From an uncultured Flaviramulus sp. (GTDB lineage: Bacteria; Bacteroidota; Bacteroidia; Flavobacteriales; Flavobacteriaceae): a stretch of DNA of 64,000 nucleotides. Numbering within the stretch: position 1 is the stretch's first letter; every line of letters begins with the position of its first letter. The translations under genes and the position numbers were made by a program. Positions 10,401 to 18,395 of the stretch are shown one piece after another. The notes under the pieces are model-generated. The model saw only the letters and a program-made list of their open reading frames with translations. It searched no databases and had not been told where the DNA came from. The DNA lies in NCBI GenBank assembly GCA_947495125.1, contig CANLXL010000007.1:1-64000 (forward strand). Reading direction: 5' to 3'.

Positions 10401-10836
10401 CTTGTTCGTCATTTACAGTGCCCTTTATTTCTCGTTTTTGAGAATCTGTCACGTTAGTTTTCGAAGCTACATTTTTTTTGGTTAATACAATTTGTTTTTC
10501 ATTTATTGTATAATTAAAAGATGCGGCCGTCGAAAGCTTCTTTAATACGTCGTCTAAATTTTTATTGTTAACAGTAATACTGATCTTTTTAGAATCATCA
10601 ATTTCATTTATGTTATAAAAGAATTTATAACCAGATTGCAATTTTATGTCCTTTAAAACGGTTTTTAATTTTGCATTGCTGTGATTAAGATTAATTTCAT
10701 TTTGAGAAAAAATCGGGTTTGCCGAGAGTTGGCAAATCATTAGAAGCATTAAAATAAAACTTAATTTCATTTTTAAGTTATTGATTTTCCAATACGATTC
10801 CTTCTTAAAACTACAGGAGTTCGAAGTTTTTTTCAT
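7459..10836 (-). CDS. SusC/RagA-family TonB-dependent receptor with N-terminal STN domain
   Basis: Outer-membrane import channel of about 1125 residues. A signal peptide near 25-45 is followed by an STN domain (about 47-107, contact site for the FecR anti-sigma), a carboxypeptidase-regulatory-like domain (about 136-212), the TonB-box-like LDEVVLVGYGSV (about 220) and the plug with ALQGNVPGV and the family motif IRGVG. The barrel ends with VFTLGVNLSF. The STN domain makes it a transducer-type receptor, matching the FecR gene directly upstream and the ECF sigma gene divergent from it. I chose the ATG at 10836 (MKKTSNSCSF); an earlier in-frame ATG lies at 10881. Odd feature: nine consecutive Asp (about 188-196) in the regulatory domain, encoded by a GAT repeat. 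Confidence 0.95.
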   Translation of the reverse strand: MKKTSNSCSFKKESYWKINNLKMKLSFILMLLMICQLSANPIFSQNEINLNHSNAKLKTVLKDIKLQSGYKFFYNINEIDDSKKISITVNNKNLDDVLKKLSTAASFNYTINEKQIVLTKKNVASKTNVTDSQKREIKGTVNDEQGQPLPGATIIIKGTSSGTTTDFDGKFTLQIEDNNVTLVISYIGFTSQEVTINDDDDDDDDDVDIAIVLLADASELDEVVLVGYGSVAKKDLTGAITSVKNINDRSVTNTEEALQGNVPGVTVISDGGDPTSIPKVRIRGVGTTSDESPLWIVDGVPYYGGPLNPFDIETMSILKDASATAIYGVRAAGGVVLVTTKKGKNGELKFDFNAYTGAQSVWNKPKALNAAQQAEYYNIAADNSGVSRDPVHDATLNPDGQITRTNWVNEIFQTGIIQNYDIGVRGGTEKYVFSSSIGYNKREGTLLNTEASRLSLRFKSEFRVSDKLKIGENISYISTNGNSAFTGTQASNGETNYNGIIAQAIKAPPHLAVYDENGNYSDMPNAGYGLTIHPVSTLKRIDIDNPKSDLFGNIYFDYSPIEGLKLKSSFGINLKTEKFKEFDPRVPEVSKTQKTTNSLQIADINQEDWSLENTVTYNKTFKDIHNVTLLGGYTLQSFSRELFSIIGRDLPSEDPSSLFLVNATLFDKPVSLKEENRLTSYFARVNYAFDDKYLLTASVRRDGTSKLSKENRWGTFPSVALAWKLSEEEFLNDSKTINNFKLRTSWGRIGNISSLSNYPTNVPLSETQVILGVSNFVSGFALDGISNPDIVWETTEQLNFGADLSLFDSRLTLAADYFIKDTKDLILPLPISSLAGVGNAPFVNAGQVRNKGIELSLTYQKYEGDFTYNISGNISKIDNELVALGNGINNILDFTQVATHFPIESVVGEPLFSFYLLETDGIFQSDAEATEDLAHPNAVAGDLKFKDQNGDGEINGDDKVYKGSAFPDFTYGLNANFNYKNFDLSLFFQGVSGSKAYNGFKITTVYPAQTSVAGANLSADAIDTWHSGNTSASNFRLSNNDPNNNLRPSDFWLESTDYLRLKNFTIGYTFPESKFYSRLRTYISAQNLFTITNYSGLDPEVSNKGIDGGQYPVSRVFTLGVNLSF
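10218..10247. repeat. (CAT)10 trinucleotide microsatellite inside susC
   Basis: Ten uninterrupted CAT units on the plus strand, read as GAT on the coding strand, encode the Asp9 run of the SusC regulatory domain. Unit gain or loss stays in frame, so the loop could lengthen or shorten without knocking out the gene. Confidence 0.9.
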
Positions 10837-10916
10837 AATTTTGACTGTGTTTTGGTCGTTAATAAATATGTTAGTGATCAATATAAAGAGGGGAGACGCT
10901 GTAACGTTTCCCTTTT

Positions 10917-12065
10917 TTATTCTGTAATTATTATGGTATTCTCATTGATATTAAAATTAAATGGTGTGCTTAAGGCTATAGTTTCTAGTATGGTTTCTAT
11001 GCTTTCCTCTTCAAATTCTCCGCTGTAAATGGTGTTATTTAAAATAGGTGCTTTGTTAATTATTATAACATCGTGCTTACGCTCCAGTTTTTTAAGAATG
11101 TCGTTAAATTTTAAATTATTTATAACAAGTTTGTTTTCCATCCAGCTGGTATAGATTCTAGTATCCACTTTTGTTTTTGCAAATTCACTGTTTAATCTAT
11201 TAAAAAGCGCTTGATAATTTGGAGATAATTGCAGCTTATCTTCAGGAGAGTCATCCTGAAAAACATTTACGGCACCTTCTACTAATGTAGTCGTAATATT
11301 TGCTTCATCTTCATAGGCCGACACGTTAAACTGAGTCCCTAAAACTTCAATGTTTACACCTTTAGAATCTACAATGAATGGCTTGTTTTTATTAGTTGTT
11401 ACATCAAAGTAGGCTTCTCCTTTTAAGTGAACGGTTCTGTTTTTGGATTGCGCCTGAAAATTTTGTGGAAATTTAAACTCTGTTCCAGCATTTAGCCATA
11501 CTATGGTGCCATCAGAAAGTTCTAATTTGAACGTTTTTCCATTAGGGACGAGTATTTCGTTATAGGCTAGCTCTTTATTTTCTGAATGATTATTAAAACT
11601 TAATCCATTATCGTTTTTGCTTGCGATTATAGTGTTATTTGAATCTTTAAGTTCATCATCATTAATTGTAATTGATTTTTTAGTGCCATCTGCTAATTTT
11701 ATAATAATGTCATTGGTTTTAATGTTTGTTTCTGTATTAGCGATTTTAGTTGAGGTTTCACCACCATTATTCGGTAATATTAAATAACCAATACATAGCG
11801 CAATAACTAATATGGCTGCATATTTATAATATGCAGGTAATTTAAAGGTACTGTCTTTTTCTTTGGTAATTGAGGTCATGAACCTTTTGTATGCATCATC
11901 CGCATTAAAAGTTTCAATCGTTTCACTTTCACATGCTTTTAGTGTTTCTGTGAATATATCCTGATGCTTATCATCACTTATAACCCATTCGTGTAATATG
12001 CCTCTTTCTTCTTCTGAAATATTACGGTCAACAAGTTTTTTTATGAGATCGTTATACGCTATCAT
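10917..12065 (-). CDS. FecR-family anti-sigma/sigma-regulator
   Basis: Inner-membrane regulator of 382 residues. The cytoplasmic N-terminus (about 1-78) should bind the ECF sigma factor. One membrane segment, YAAILVIALCIGYLIL, lies near 80-98. A periplasmic FecR domain follows, with VPNGKTFKLELSDGTIVWLN and GEAYFDV, and a C-terminal DUF4974-type domain (NLKFNDILKKLERKHDV) would meet the STN domain of SusC. It begins the minus-strand unit FecR-SusC-SusD-MFS, 80 bases before the SusC start. Unlike the usual order, its sigma partner is not upstream in the same operon but divergent, 117 bases away. Confidence 0.93.
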   Translation of the reverse strand: MIAYNDLIKKLVDRNISEEERGILHEWVISDDKHQDIFTETLKACESETIETFNADDAYKRFMTSITKEKDSTFKLPAYYKYAAILVIALCIGYLILPNNGGETSTKIANTETNIKTNDIIIKLADGTKKSITINDDELKDSNNTIIASKNDNGLSFNNHSENKELAYNEILVPNGKTFKLELSDGTIVWLNAGTEFKFPQNFQAQSKNRTVHLKGEAYFDVTTNKNKPFIVDSKGVNIEVLGTQFNVSAYEDEANITTTLVEGAVNVFQDDSPEDKLQLSPNYQALFNRLNSEFAKTKVDTRIYTSWMENKLVINNLKFNDILKKLERKHDVIIINKAPILNNTIYSGEFEEESIETILETIALSTPFNFNINENTIIITE

Positions 12066-12182
12066 ACTCTAAAAATTTTATTCATCTAATTTTATTACGC
12101 TTTGATTATATGATGGTATTTTAATAAAAAACCCTGATTGTTTTCAATTTTTTTTTAATTTTGGTGCGATATTTTTATTAAA

Positions 12183-12722
12183 ATGCTAGATTCAGAATTG
12201 ATAGAGGGATTGAAAAAAGGCAAAGACAAAGCGTATAGATTTTTGTTTTCGCGGTACTATCAATGGCTTTGTAATTACATCTATAAATTAAGTGGAAGTT
12301 ACCAATTATCGGAGGATTTAGTGCAAGATATATTCGTTAAATTGTGGGAGAACCGAAAGACGATTGTAATAAATAGTTCTATTAAAAATTACCTTTTTAA
12401 ATCTTGTCACAATCAATTTTTGCAGCATATAAGAAAAGAAAAAATTAAACTAGATTTTTTAGATTCGTTACGTTGGGATATTTTATATGACGTATATAAT
12501 AATGAAGTTGAAAGTGCTTACGAAATAAAAATCAATAAGCTTAATATACTTATAAACCAGCTACCACCAAGGTGCAAGGAAATCTTTATAAAAGCTAAAT
12601 TAGAGAAAAAGAAATATAAAGAAATAGCTGAAGATATGAACATTTCCATAAAAACGGTTGAAACTCAAATGACTAAAGCTCTACATTTTCTTCGAGAACA
12701 AGCAACAACTTTACTGCTTTGA
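12183..12722 (+). CDS. ECF RNA polymerase sigma factor (FecI-like, Bacteroidota type)
   Basis: 179 residues with sigma region 2 (YRFLFSRYYQWLCNYIYKL, then LSEDLVQDIFVKLWE) and region 4 (LPPRCKEIFIKAKLEKKKYK followed by a helix-turn-helix ending SIKTVETQMTKALHFL). It should direct polymerase to the SusCD locus when SusC/FecR report substrate. ATG at 12183; no Shine-Dalgarno is evident, as is usual in this phylum. The intervening 117 bases are AT-rich and must hold both promoters. Most Bacteroidota loci of this kind have sigma and FecR genes in tandem, so the divergent layout is worth noting. Confidence 0.93.
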   Translation: MLDSELIEGLKKGKDKAYRFLFSRYYQWLCNYIYKLSGSYQLSEDLVQDIFVKLWENRKTIVINSSIKNYLFKSCHNQFLQHIRKEKIKLDFLDSLRWDILYDVYNNEVESAYEIKINKLNILINQLPPRCKEIFIKAKLEKKKYKEIAEDMNISIKTVETQMTKALHFLREQATTLLL

Positions 12723-12773
12723 GCATATTGATTTTGTAACCCTAACATAATATGTTTATTGTATTTTTACACC

Positions 12774-13151
12774 ATGAACAAACCACTTACAGAGCAAGAA
12801 TTACACAATTTAGCCATGAACCATGTTGGTAAAGACTTGGAGGAGCGTGGTTTTGAGTTTATTGCCATAAATAGTAAACTAAAAAAGCACCCACAGTTTG
12901 TTTGTATTGATAAAAATAAACAATACTACTTTGTTATTGTAAGGGCAGTGATTTTACCGGACAACCCTAATAATTATGATATGGTTTGGATGGAGACTTT
13001 TAAAAAGCATGCCAGAGAAAATGATGCAAAAGTATTGTATGCCGGTGTTGGCTTAGGAAATATGAATAACGAAAAATCTCCTATTTATTTAAATGAAGAA
13101 TATTTATTGGAGTATAATGGGATACAAGTTTTAGAAACTAATTTGAACTAA
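12774..13151 (+). CDS. Conserved hypothetical protein, 125 aa, upstream of apbE
   Basis: Small soluble protein with no signal peptide, membrane segment or cofactor motif. The start MNKPLTEQELHNLAMNHVGK is followed by an alpha/beta pattern with strands FVCIDKNKQYYFVIVRAV and AKVLYAGVGLGNM, which suggests a compact mixed fold, possibly restriction-endonuclease-like, but no catalytic residues can be assigned. ATG at 12774 was chosen over an in-frame TTG at 12759 because the decayed relative at 3528 begins at the same residue. It lies 44 bases before apbE and may be cotranscribed with it. Nothing visible links it biochemically to flavin transfer. Confidence 0.75.
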   Translation: MNKPLTEQELHNLAMNHVGKDLEERGFEFIAINSKLKKHPQFVCIDKNKQYYFVIVRAVILPDNPNNYDMVWMETFKKHARENDAKVLYAGVGLGNMNNEKSPIYLNEEYLLEYNGIQVLETNLN

Positions 13152-13195
13152 ATTGGGCAATTATTAATTTTCACTTTGTTGACTAACGATTTTTT

Positions 13196-14173
13196 ATGAA
13201 ATACGTTTTAAATTTATCTCTTCTATTTTTTGTAATTGTTTCGTGTGGTAAAAAAACAAAGAATATCATCCTTGAAGGACCGGTTTTTGGTACCTATTAT
13301 CGGGTGACTTATAATGCAGAGATCAGTTATCAAAAACAGCTGGATAGTTTGTTTTATGTTATTAATAAGTCCATGTCTACATATCAGGTAAACTCAGATA
13401 TTTCGAAATTAAATAGGAAAGAAAGCCATGTTGTTGATGCACATTTTATTAAAGTTTTTGATACTTCAAAAGAGATTTTTAAGGCAACCAATGGTGCGTT
13501 TGACCCGACCATAGGTGCTGTGGTGAATGCCTGGGACTTTGGTCCGGAAGAAAAGATCACAAACCTTAACAACTTTAAAATTGACAGCTTGATGCAGTTG
13601 GTAGGTTTTGATAAAGTGCGTAGAACAGAAGCCACTATTCGTAAACCAAAAGGAACATTTATCGATTTTAATGCGGTGGCTAAGGGGTATGCGGTGGATG
13701 TTATTTCAAATTTTTTTGATAGTAAGCGTATTGAAAATTATCTCGTTGATATCGGTGGAGAACTTCGGGCAAGAGGCATTAATAAAGAAAAAAATATAGC
13801 TTGGAAGGTGGGTGTTGAAAACCCTAATTTTGATGGAACACAATCCATAAACCGTGCTTTAAGTTTAAAAGATGAAGCTATGGCCACATCAGGGACTTAC
13901 AGAAAGTTTAAAATGGATGAACACGGTAATCGATACGCCCATATTATAGATACAAAAACAGGGTATCCAAGTAAAACCAGTTTGTTAAGTATTACGGTAA
14001 TTGCTGAAGACTGTATGACGGCGGATGCTTTTGCTACCGCATTTAAATCTATGGGTATTGAAAAGGTGAAGGCTTTTTTAGAATATCACCCGGAGCTTAA
14101 AGTGTTTTTAATTTTTGAAAATGATAACAAGGTATTGGAGACTCTGGCTTTGAATGGTTTTCCCGAGAATTAA
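13196..14173 (+). CDS. apbE: FAD:protein FMN transferase (ApbE), lipoprotein
   Basis: Transfers FMN from FAD to a Thr/Ser of periplasmic target proteins such as NqrB/NqrC or RnfG. 325 residues with a lipoprotein signal peptide (VIVSCGKK; Cys17). Family motifs appear in order: STYQVNSDISKLN, FDPTIGAVVNAWDFGP, FIDFNAVAKGYAVDVI, YLVDIGGELRARG, MATSGTYRKF, HIIDTKTGYPS and ADAFATAFKSMG, including the Mg-binding Asp near the C-terminus. No flavinylated partner (Nqr, Rnf) lies in the window, so its target must be encoded elsewhere. It ends 12 bases from the convergent methyltransferase gene, with no terminator visible. Confidence 0.95.
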   Translation: MKYVLNLSLLFFVIVSCGKKTKNIILEGPVFGTYYRVTYNAEISYQKQLDSLFYVINKSMSTYQVNSDISKLNRKESHVVDAHFIKVFDTSKEIFKATNGAFDPTIGAVVNAWDFGPEEKITNLNNFKIDSLMQLVGFDKVRRTEATIRKPKGTFIDFNAVAKGYAVDVISNFFDSKRIENYLVDIGGELRARGINKEKNIAWKVGVENPNFDGTQSINRALSLKDEAMATSGTYRKFKMDEHGNRYAHIIDTKTGYPSKTSLLSITVIAEDCMTADAFATAFKSMGIEKVKAFLEYHPELKVFLIFENDNKVLETLALNGFPEN

Positions 14174-14184
14174 CTGGTGGATTT

Positions 14185-14949
14185 TTATTTCGAAACAACA
14201 GGAATAATTTCTCCTTTAGACAAGCAATATTTAGTAATCTCTTCTTCAGAAAATGTTGCAGTATAATCTACTTCATCCACCTTAAACCCAATAGAGCGAA
14301 GTTTATCAAAATAATCTAATCCGTAAACACGGACATGGTCATACTGGCCAAATATTTTAGCACGTTCTTTTTTATCTGTAATGGAATTGTCTTCAAAAGT
14401 GGCTTCTCTAGATAGATCCTGTGGAATTTGAAAAATACCCATTCCTCCAGGTTTTAAAACACGGTATAGTTCCTGCATAGCTTTAGTGTCATCTGGAATA
14501 TGTTCTAAAACATGGTTACATAAAATTACATCAAATTCATGGTCTCTAAATGGAAGATCACAGATATCAGCTTTTACATCGGCTAGAGGAGAGTTTAAAT
14601 CGGTAGTCGTATAGTTTAGGTTTTTCATTTTTCTGAAACGTTTATAAAACGCTTGTTCCGGGGCAAAATGAAGCACACTTTTTTTAGAAGAAAAGAAATC
14701 GGTTTCATTTTGTAAATACAACCATAAAAGACGATGACGTTCTAAGCTCAATGTTGAAGGAGACAATACATTATTGCGTTGTGTGCCATAACCGTAGGGT
14801 AGGAAGGTCTTGAAGTTTTTACCATCAATAGGATCGGTATATGTATTTCCCTTTAGGGCAAAAGCTAAAACAGGTCGAATGACATAGCTTAGCCTTATCA
14901 GTAAAGGTCTTGGGATAACATTCAATATAATTTTGAAAAGTTTTTTCAA
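14185..14949 (-). CDS. Class I SAM-dependent methyltransferase
   Basis: 254 residues. Motif I reads VLHFAPEQ rather than the usual glycine loop, the acidic motif II is TTTDLNSP, and the core ends DVILCNHVLEHIPDD with LYRVLKPGGMGIFQIP, so this is a methyltransferase of the Methyltransf_11 type. The N-terminal 35 residues are basic and hydrophobic (KIILNVIPRPLLIRLSYVI), perhaps membrane-contacting. The start is a TTG at 14949: the frame is closed upstream by the cupin stop and no ATG occurs before motif I. It follows the cupin gene by six bases. The acceptor substrate is unknown. Confidence 0.85.
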   Translation of the reverse strand: MKKLFKIILNVIPRPLLIRLSYVIRPVLAFALKGNTYTDPIDGKNFKTFLPYGYGTQRNNVLSPSTLSLERHRLLWLYLQNETDFFSSKKSVLHFAPEQAFYKRFRKMKNLNYTTTDLNSPLADVKADICDLPFRDHEFDVILCNHVLEHIPDDTKAMQELYRVLKPGGMGIFQIPQDLSREATFEDNSITDKKERAKIFGQYDHVRVYGLDYFDKLRSIGFKVDEVDYTATFSEEEITKYCLSKGEIIPVVSK

Positions 14950-14955
14950 AAGCGA

Positions 14956-15273
14956 TTATTTATAATCTTCGCGTACTGGGAAAAATGTGTCAATAACAAC
15001 GCAGTCTGTTAACGCATTTGCACCGTGAACGGCATTGGAAGGAATTATGGTTATAGAATCTGACTCGAGAATTTGGGTTATCCCATCAATTGTCATTTCT
15101 AATTTACCGGAAATTACTTGTGTTATCTGTTCATGGCTGTGCGCATGAGCGGGTAAAACAGCATCTTTTTCAATGGTAATAAGACCTATAGTATTATTAC
15201 TTGTGTGTATGTACTTTCCTGTAATGCCTTTAACGAGTTCTTTTTCCGGGATGTCTGAAAATTTTTGAGTCAT
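14956..15273 (-). CDS. Single-domain cupin protein
   Basis: 105 residues forming one cupin barrel. Motif 1 is LPAHAHSHEQITQVISGK and motif 2 includes IIPSNAVHGANAL; the His and Glu positions expected to bind a metal are all present. Cupins of this size are enzymes or sensors for small molecules, and nothing fixes the ligand here. It lies six bases behind map and six before the methyltransferase, so the three are likely cotranscribed. Confidence 0.88.
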   Translation of the reverse strand: MTQKFSDIPEKELVKGITGKYIHTSNNTIGLITIEKDAVLPAHAHSHEQITQVISGKLEMTIDGITQILESDSITIIPSNAVHGANALTDCVVIDTFFPVREDYK

Positions 15274-15279
15274 ATAAAA

Positions 15280-16098
15280 CTATAAAACCAGTTGTTCTTG
15301 TCTAAATTCTTCTTCCTCGTTACTTTCAATACCCAAAGCGTCATAGATATAGGCAAATGTTGAAAGTAGTTCTGGTTTACCGTTTACCAGAGCAACATCA
15401 TGTTCGAAATGAGCACTTGGTTTATTGTCCAGGGTTGTAATGGTCCAACCGTCTCGATGCTGTTTTATACGATGTGTCCCTAAATTAATCATAGGCTCTA
15501 TAGCCACGACCATACCTTCTATAAATTTCTTACCACGACCACGTCTGCCATAGTTAGGCATTTCCGGATCTTCGTGCATTTTACTGCCCAAACCATGTCC
15601 TACCAATTCTCTAACAACACCATACCCATGATCTTCACAATACTTTTGAATAGCATAGCCAACATCACCAACACGATTCCCTTTTTTAAATTCCCTAATG
15701 CCAACATATAAGGATTCTTTGGTAATTTGAAGTAGCTTTTCTGTTTCCGGAGCAATTTCTCCAACAGCAAAAGTATAAGCATGATCCCCGTAAAATCCAT
15801 TTTTTAGAGCGCCACAATCTATCGAAATAATATCGCCTTCAACCAAAGGGTCTCCATTTGGAATGCCGTGAACCACTTGATTGTTCGGACTCATGCATAG
15901 TGTGTTAGGGAAATCGTATAACCCCAAAAATCCTGGGATGGCACCCTGATCCCTAATGCATTCTTCTGCTATTTTGTCTAGCTGTAAGGTTGTTACACCC
16001 GGTTTAACAGCTTTCGCAACTTCTCCCAGAGTTTTAGACACGATTAAAGCGCTTTCACGCATTAATTCAATTTCTTCACTCGTTTTTACTATAATCAT
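15280..16098 (-). CDS. map: Type I methionine aminopeptidase
   Basis: Removes the initiator Met from new proteins in the cytosol. 272 residues, slightly longer at the C-terminus than the E. coli enzyme. Metal ligands are recognisable: the Asp pair in IISIDCGALKNGFYGDHAYT, His in LVGHGLGSKMHEDP, Glu in VVAIEPMINLG and Glu in HFEHDVAL. HGIPNGDPLVEGD is the family signature. It begins the minus-strand unit map-cupin-methyltransferase. A Flavobacteriaceae genome commonly holds map elsewhere near ribosomal genes as well, so this may be one of two. Confidence 0.95.
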   Translation of the reverse strand: MIIVKTSEEIELMRESALIVSKTLGEVAKAVKPGVTTLQLDKIAEECIRDQGAIPGFLGLYDFPNTLCMSPNNQVVHGIPNGDPLVEGDIISIDCGALKNGFYGDHAYTFAVGEIAPETEKLLQITKESLYVGIREFKKGNRVGDVGYAIQKYCEDHGYGVVRELVGHGLGSKMHEDPEMPNYGRRGRGKKFIEGMVVAIEPMINLGTHRIKQHRDGWTITTLDNKPSAHFEHDVALVNGKPELLSTFAYIYDALGIESNEEEEFRQEQLVL

Positions 16099-16181
16099 AC
16101 TTAAAAAATAATGGCAAAGATACTTAAAACAAATATTCTTCTATAATAATATGATCTAATGAATTGTTATAGTGAGGACTA

Positions 16182-16592
16182 TTATCTAAGGAAACCGAAT
16201 AGTCCTTTTTTCTTTTCTTTAACAACAAGCTTTTCATTAGAATTGGAAAGCATCTGATATATTTCTCCCCAGCCCATAAAGCCTCCAATGTTTCGGTCGT
16301 CAATAAAGATATCAGCATTAATTTTTCTACTGACATCATTACTATAAGTTTCTTCAGGGAAACTGCTATTTACGGCATAGAAAAAAACACCGTGATCTTC
16401 ACAAAATTTAACAGCTTCGTCTAATTTAATGCCACATCTGTAGGTCCATAATATAAGACGGTGACCTTCCTCTTGTAGTTTTTTTAAGGTTTCAAAAGCA
16501 AAAAGAGTGGGCTTACCAATTTTGGGGTAAGCATCTTCTACAATGGTTCCATCAAAATCTACAGCAATAATAAGGGTATCGTTAAAATTCAT
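16182..16592 (-). CDS. HAD-family hydrolase (BT0820-like)
   Basis: 136 residues, compact haloacid dehalogenase fold without a cap. Motif I is VDFDGTIVED with the nucleophile and acid/base Asp two residues apart, motif II is around ILWTYRCG, and motif IV is FIDDRNIGGF with the acidic Mg site. The size and the RNIGG ending match the Bacteroidota family typified by BT0820, probably a small-molecule phosphatase. ATG at 16592 is preferred over the in-frame TTG one codon earlier. Physiological substrate unknown. It follows gpmI by 41 bases. Confidence 0.85.
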   Translation of the reverse strand: MNFNDTLIIAVDFDGTIVEDAYPKIGKPTLFAFETLKKLQEEGHRLILWTYRCGIKLDEAVKFCEDHGVFFYAVNSSFPEETYSNDVSRKINADIFIDDRNIGGFMGWGEIYQMLSNSNEKLVVKEKKKGLFGFLR

Positions 16593-16633
16593 CAATCTGC
16601 GGCATAAAACTGTACCGTAAAGTTACAATAAAT

Positions 16634-18151
16634 TTAAACAAGGGGATGCTGTGTCATTGCCTGAGGTTGCTCAATACCCATTAGTTTTAAAATGGTGGGA
16701 GCCATATCGCCCAAAATGCCATCCTTTATGTCTTTTAATTCGTTATCTATTAAAACAACCGGAACCGGGTTTGTGGTATGCGCCGTATTTGGTGATCCAT
16801 CGGGATTAATCATAGTTTCGCAATTGCCATGATCTGCAATTAATAAAGTGGTATAATCGTGTTCCAAAGCTGTAGATACGACCTTTTTAACGCAAGCGTC
16901 CACGGCTTCACAGGCTTTAATTGCAGCTTCCATAACACCGGTATGCCCTACCATGTCACCATTTGCAAAATTAAGGCAAACAAAATCTACATCCCCTTTT
17001 TGCAATTCAGGAATTAAGGCATCAGTTAGCTCATAAGCACTCATTTCCGGCTTTAAGTCGTAAGTTGCTACTTTAGGGGAGTTTCTTAAAATTCGGGTTT
17101 CACCAAGAAATGGTTCTTCGCGACCTCCTGAAAAAAAGAAAGTAACATGAGGGTATTTTTCTGTTTCGGCAATTCGGATTTGTTTTTTATTGTGCTTTTC
17201 TAAAACCTCACCTAATGTTTCAGTTAAATTATCCTTGTTAAAAATAACATTGATGTTTTTATAGGTATCGTCATAATTCGTTAGTGTCACATAATGTAAA
17301 TTTAACTTATGCATATTTTGCTCATGAAAATCTGCCTGCGTTAGGGCTTCGGTTAACTCTCTACCGCGGTCTGTTCTAAAGTTAAAAAAGATTACAACAT
17401 CATCATCTTTAATATTCGCAACCGGATTACCGCCATCATCACGCATGATAATGGGTTTGATAAATTCATCGGTAATGTCATTGTCATAATTTCTCTGAAG
17501 TGTATCTGTGGCATTAGTTGATGTCTCACCTATACTGTTTACCATAGCATCGTAAGCTAGTTTTATACGTTCCCACCGCTTATCCCGATCCATAGCATAA
17601 TAACGACCTGTTATAGTAGCTAGTTTTGTGTTAGTGTTTTCTATATGGTCTTCGAGTTCTGTAATAAAACCATAACCAGATTTTGGATCTACATCTCGAC
17701 CATCAGTGAAGGCGTGAACATAAGTGTTTTTCAATCCAAAGTCGTTGGCAGCATCTATTAAGCCTAATAAATGGTTAATATGAGAGTGCACACCTCCATC
17801 ACTTAACAGACCCAAAAAATGAACATCTTTATTATTGTTTTTAGCATAGTTAAAAGCATCAACGAGAACTTTTTCTGTATTTAGAGTTTTATTTTTTACC
17901 GCTAAATTCACTTTTACTAAATCCTGGTAAACAATACGTCCGGCTCCCAAATTCATATGCCCTACTTCACTATTTCCCATTTGTCCTTCCGGTAAACCAA
18001 CGTGTAAACCATCGGTTCTTAGAGTTGCATAAGGATATTTAGTATAAAGAGAATCTATAAAAGGGATGCTGGCATGATTGATAGCAGAAACTTTAGGGTC
18101 TGGTGAATTTCCCCAGCCATCAAGAATCATTAAGATAACTTTTTTGTTCAT
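16634..18151 (-). CDS. gpmI: 2,3-bisphosphoglycerate-independent phosphoglycerate mutase
   Basis: Interconverts 3- and 2-phosphoglycerate in glycolysis, with two Mn ions and a phosphoserine intermediate. 505 residues, normal for the family. The N-terminal metal site is ILDGWGNSP, the phosphoserine lies in GQMGNSEVGHMNLGAGR, and other signatures are HAFTDGRDVDPKSG and RYYAMDRDKRWER. The C-terminal metal site is LIADHGNCE followed by HTTNPVPVV. The start ATG precedes KKVILMILDGWG directly. No cofactor-dependent mutase is seen in the window. Confidence 0.97.
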   Translation of the reverse strand: MNKKVILMILDGWGNSPDPKVSAINHASIPFIDSLYTKYPYATLRTDGLHVGLPEGQMGNSEVGHMNLGAGRIVYQDLVKVNLAVKNKTLNTEKVLVDAFNYAKNNNKDVHFLGLLSDGGVHSHINHLLGLIDAANDFGLKNTYVHAFTDGRDVDPKSGYGFITELEDHIENTNTKLATITGRYYAMDRDKRWERIKLAYDAMVNSIGETSTNATDTLQRNYDNDITDEFIKPIIMRDDGGNPVANIKDDDVVIFFNFRTDRGRELTEALTQADFHEQNMHKLNLHYVTLTNYDDTYKNINVIFNKDNLTETLGEVLEKHNKKQIRIAETEKYPHVTFFFSGGREEPFLGETRILRNSPKVATYDLKPEMSAYELTDALIPELQKGDVDFVCLNFANGDMVGHTGVMEAAIKACEAVDACVKKVVSTALEHDYTTLLIADHGNCETMINPDGSPNTAHTTNPVPVVLIDNELKDIKDGILGDMAPTILKLMGIEQPQAMTQHPLV

Positions 18152-18395
18152 TTTTTTTAAAAAATTTAAGTATTCAAAGATAGATAAGTTTGATAAAAAA
18201 AACCTTGAAAAAACCTTCTAAAAGCGTTTAGATGAGCGATTTTTACAGCTTTGCTAAAGAATTCTCGTTTTCTTAAAGAAATGTGAATTTAATGTTAAAA
18301 AAAATATTTTAACCTTTTTTTGTGTAACAGATTAAATTTTTTGTCGTCTCTTTAGTATATCAAAAACAAATCATTAATCAAATTAAATCATCATC

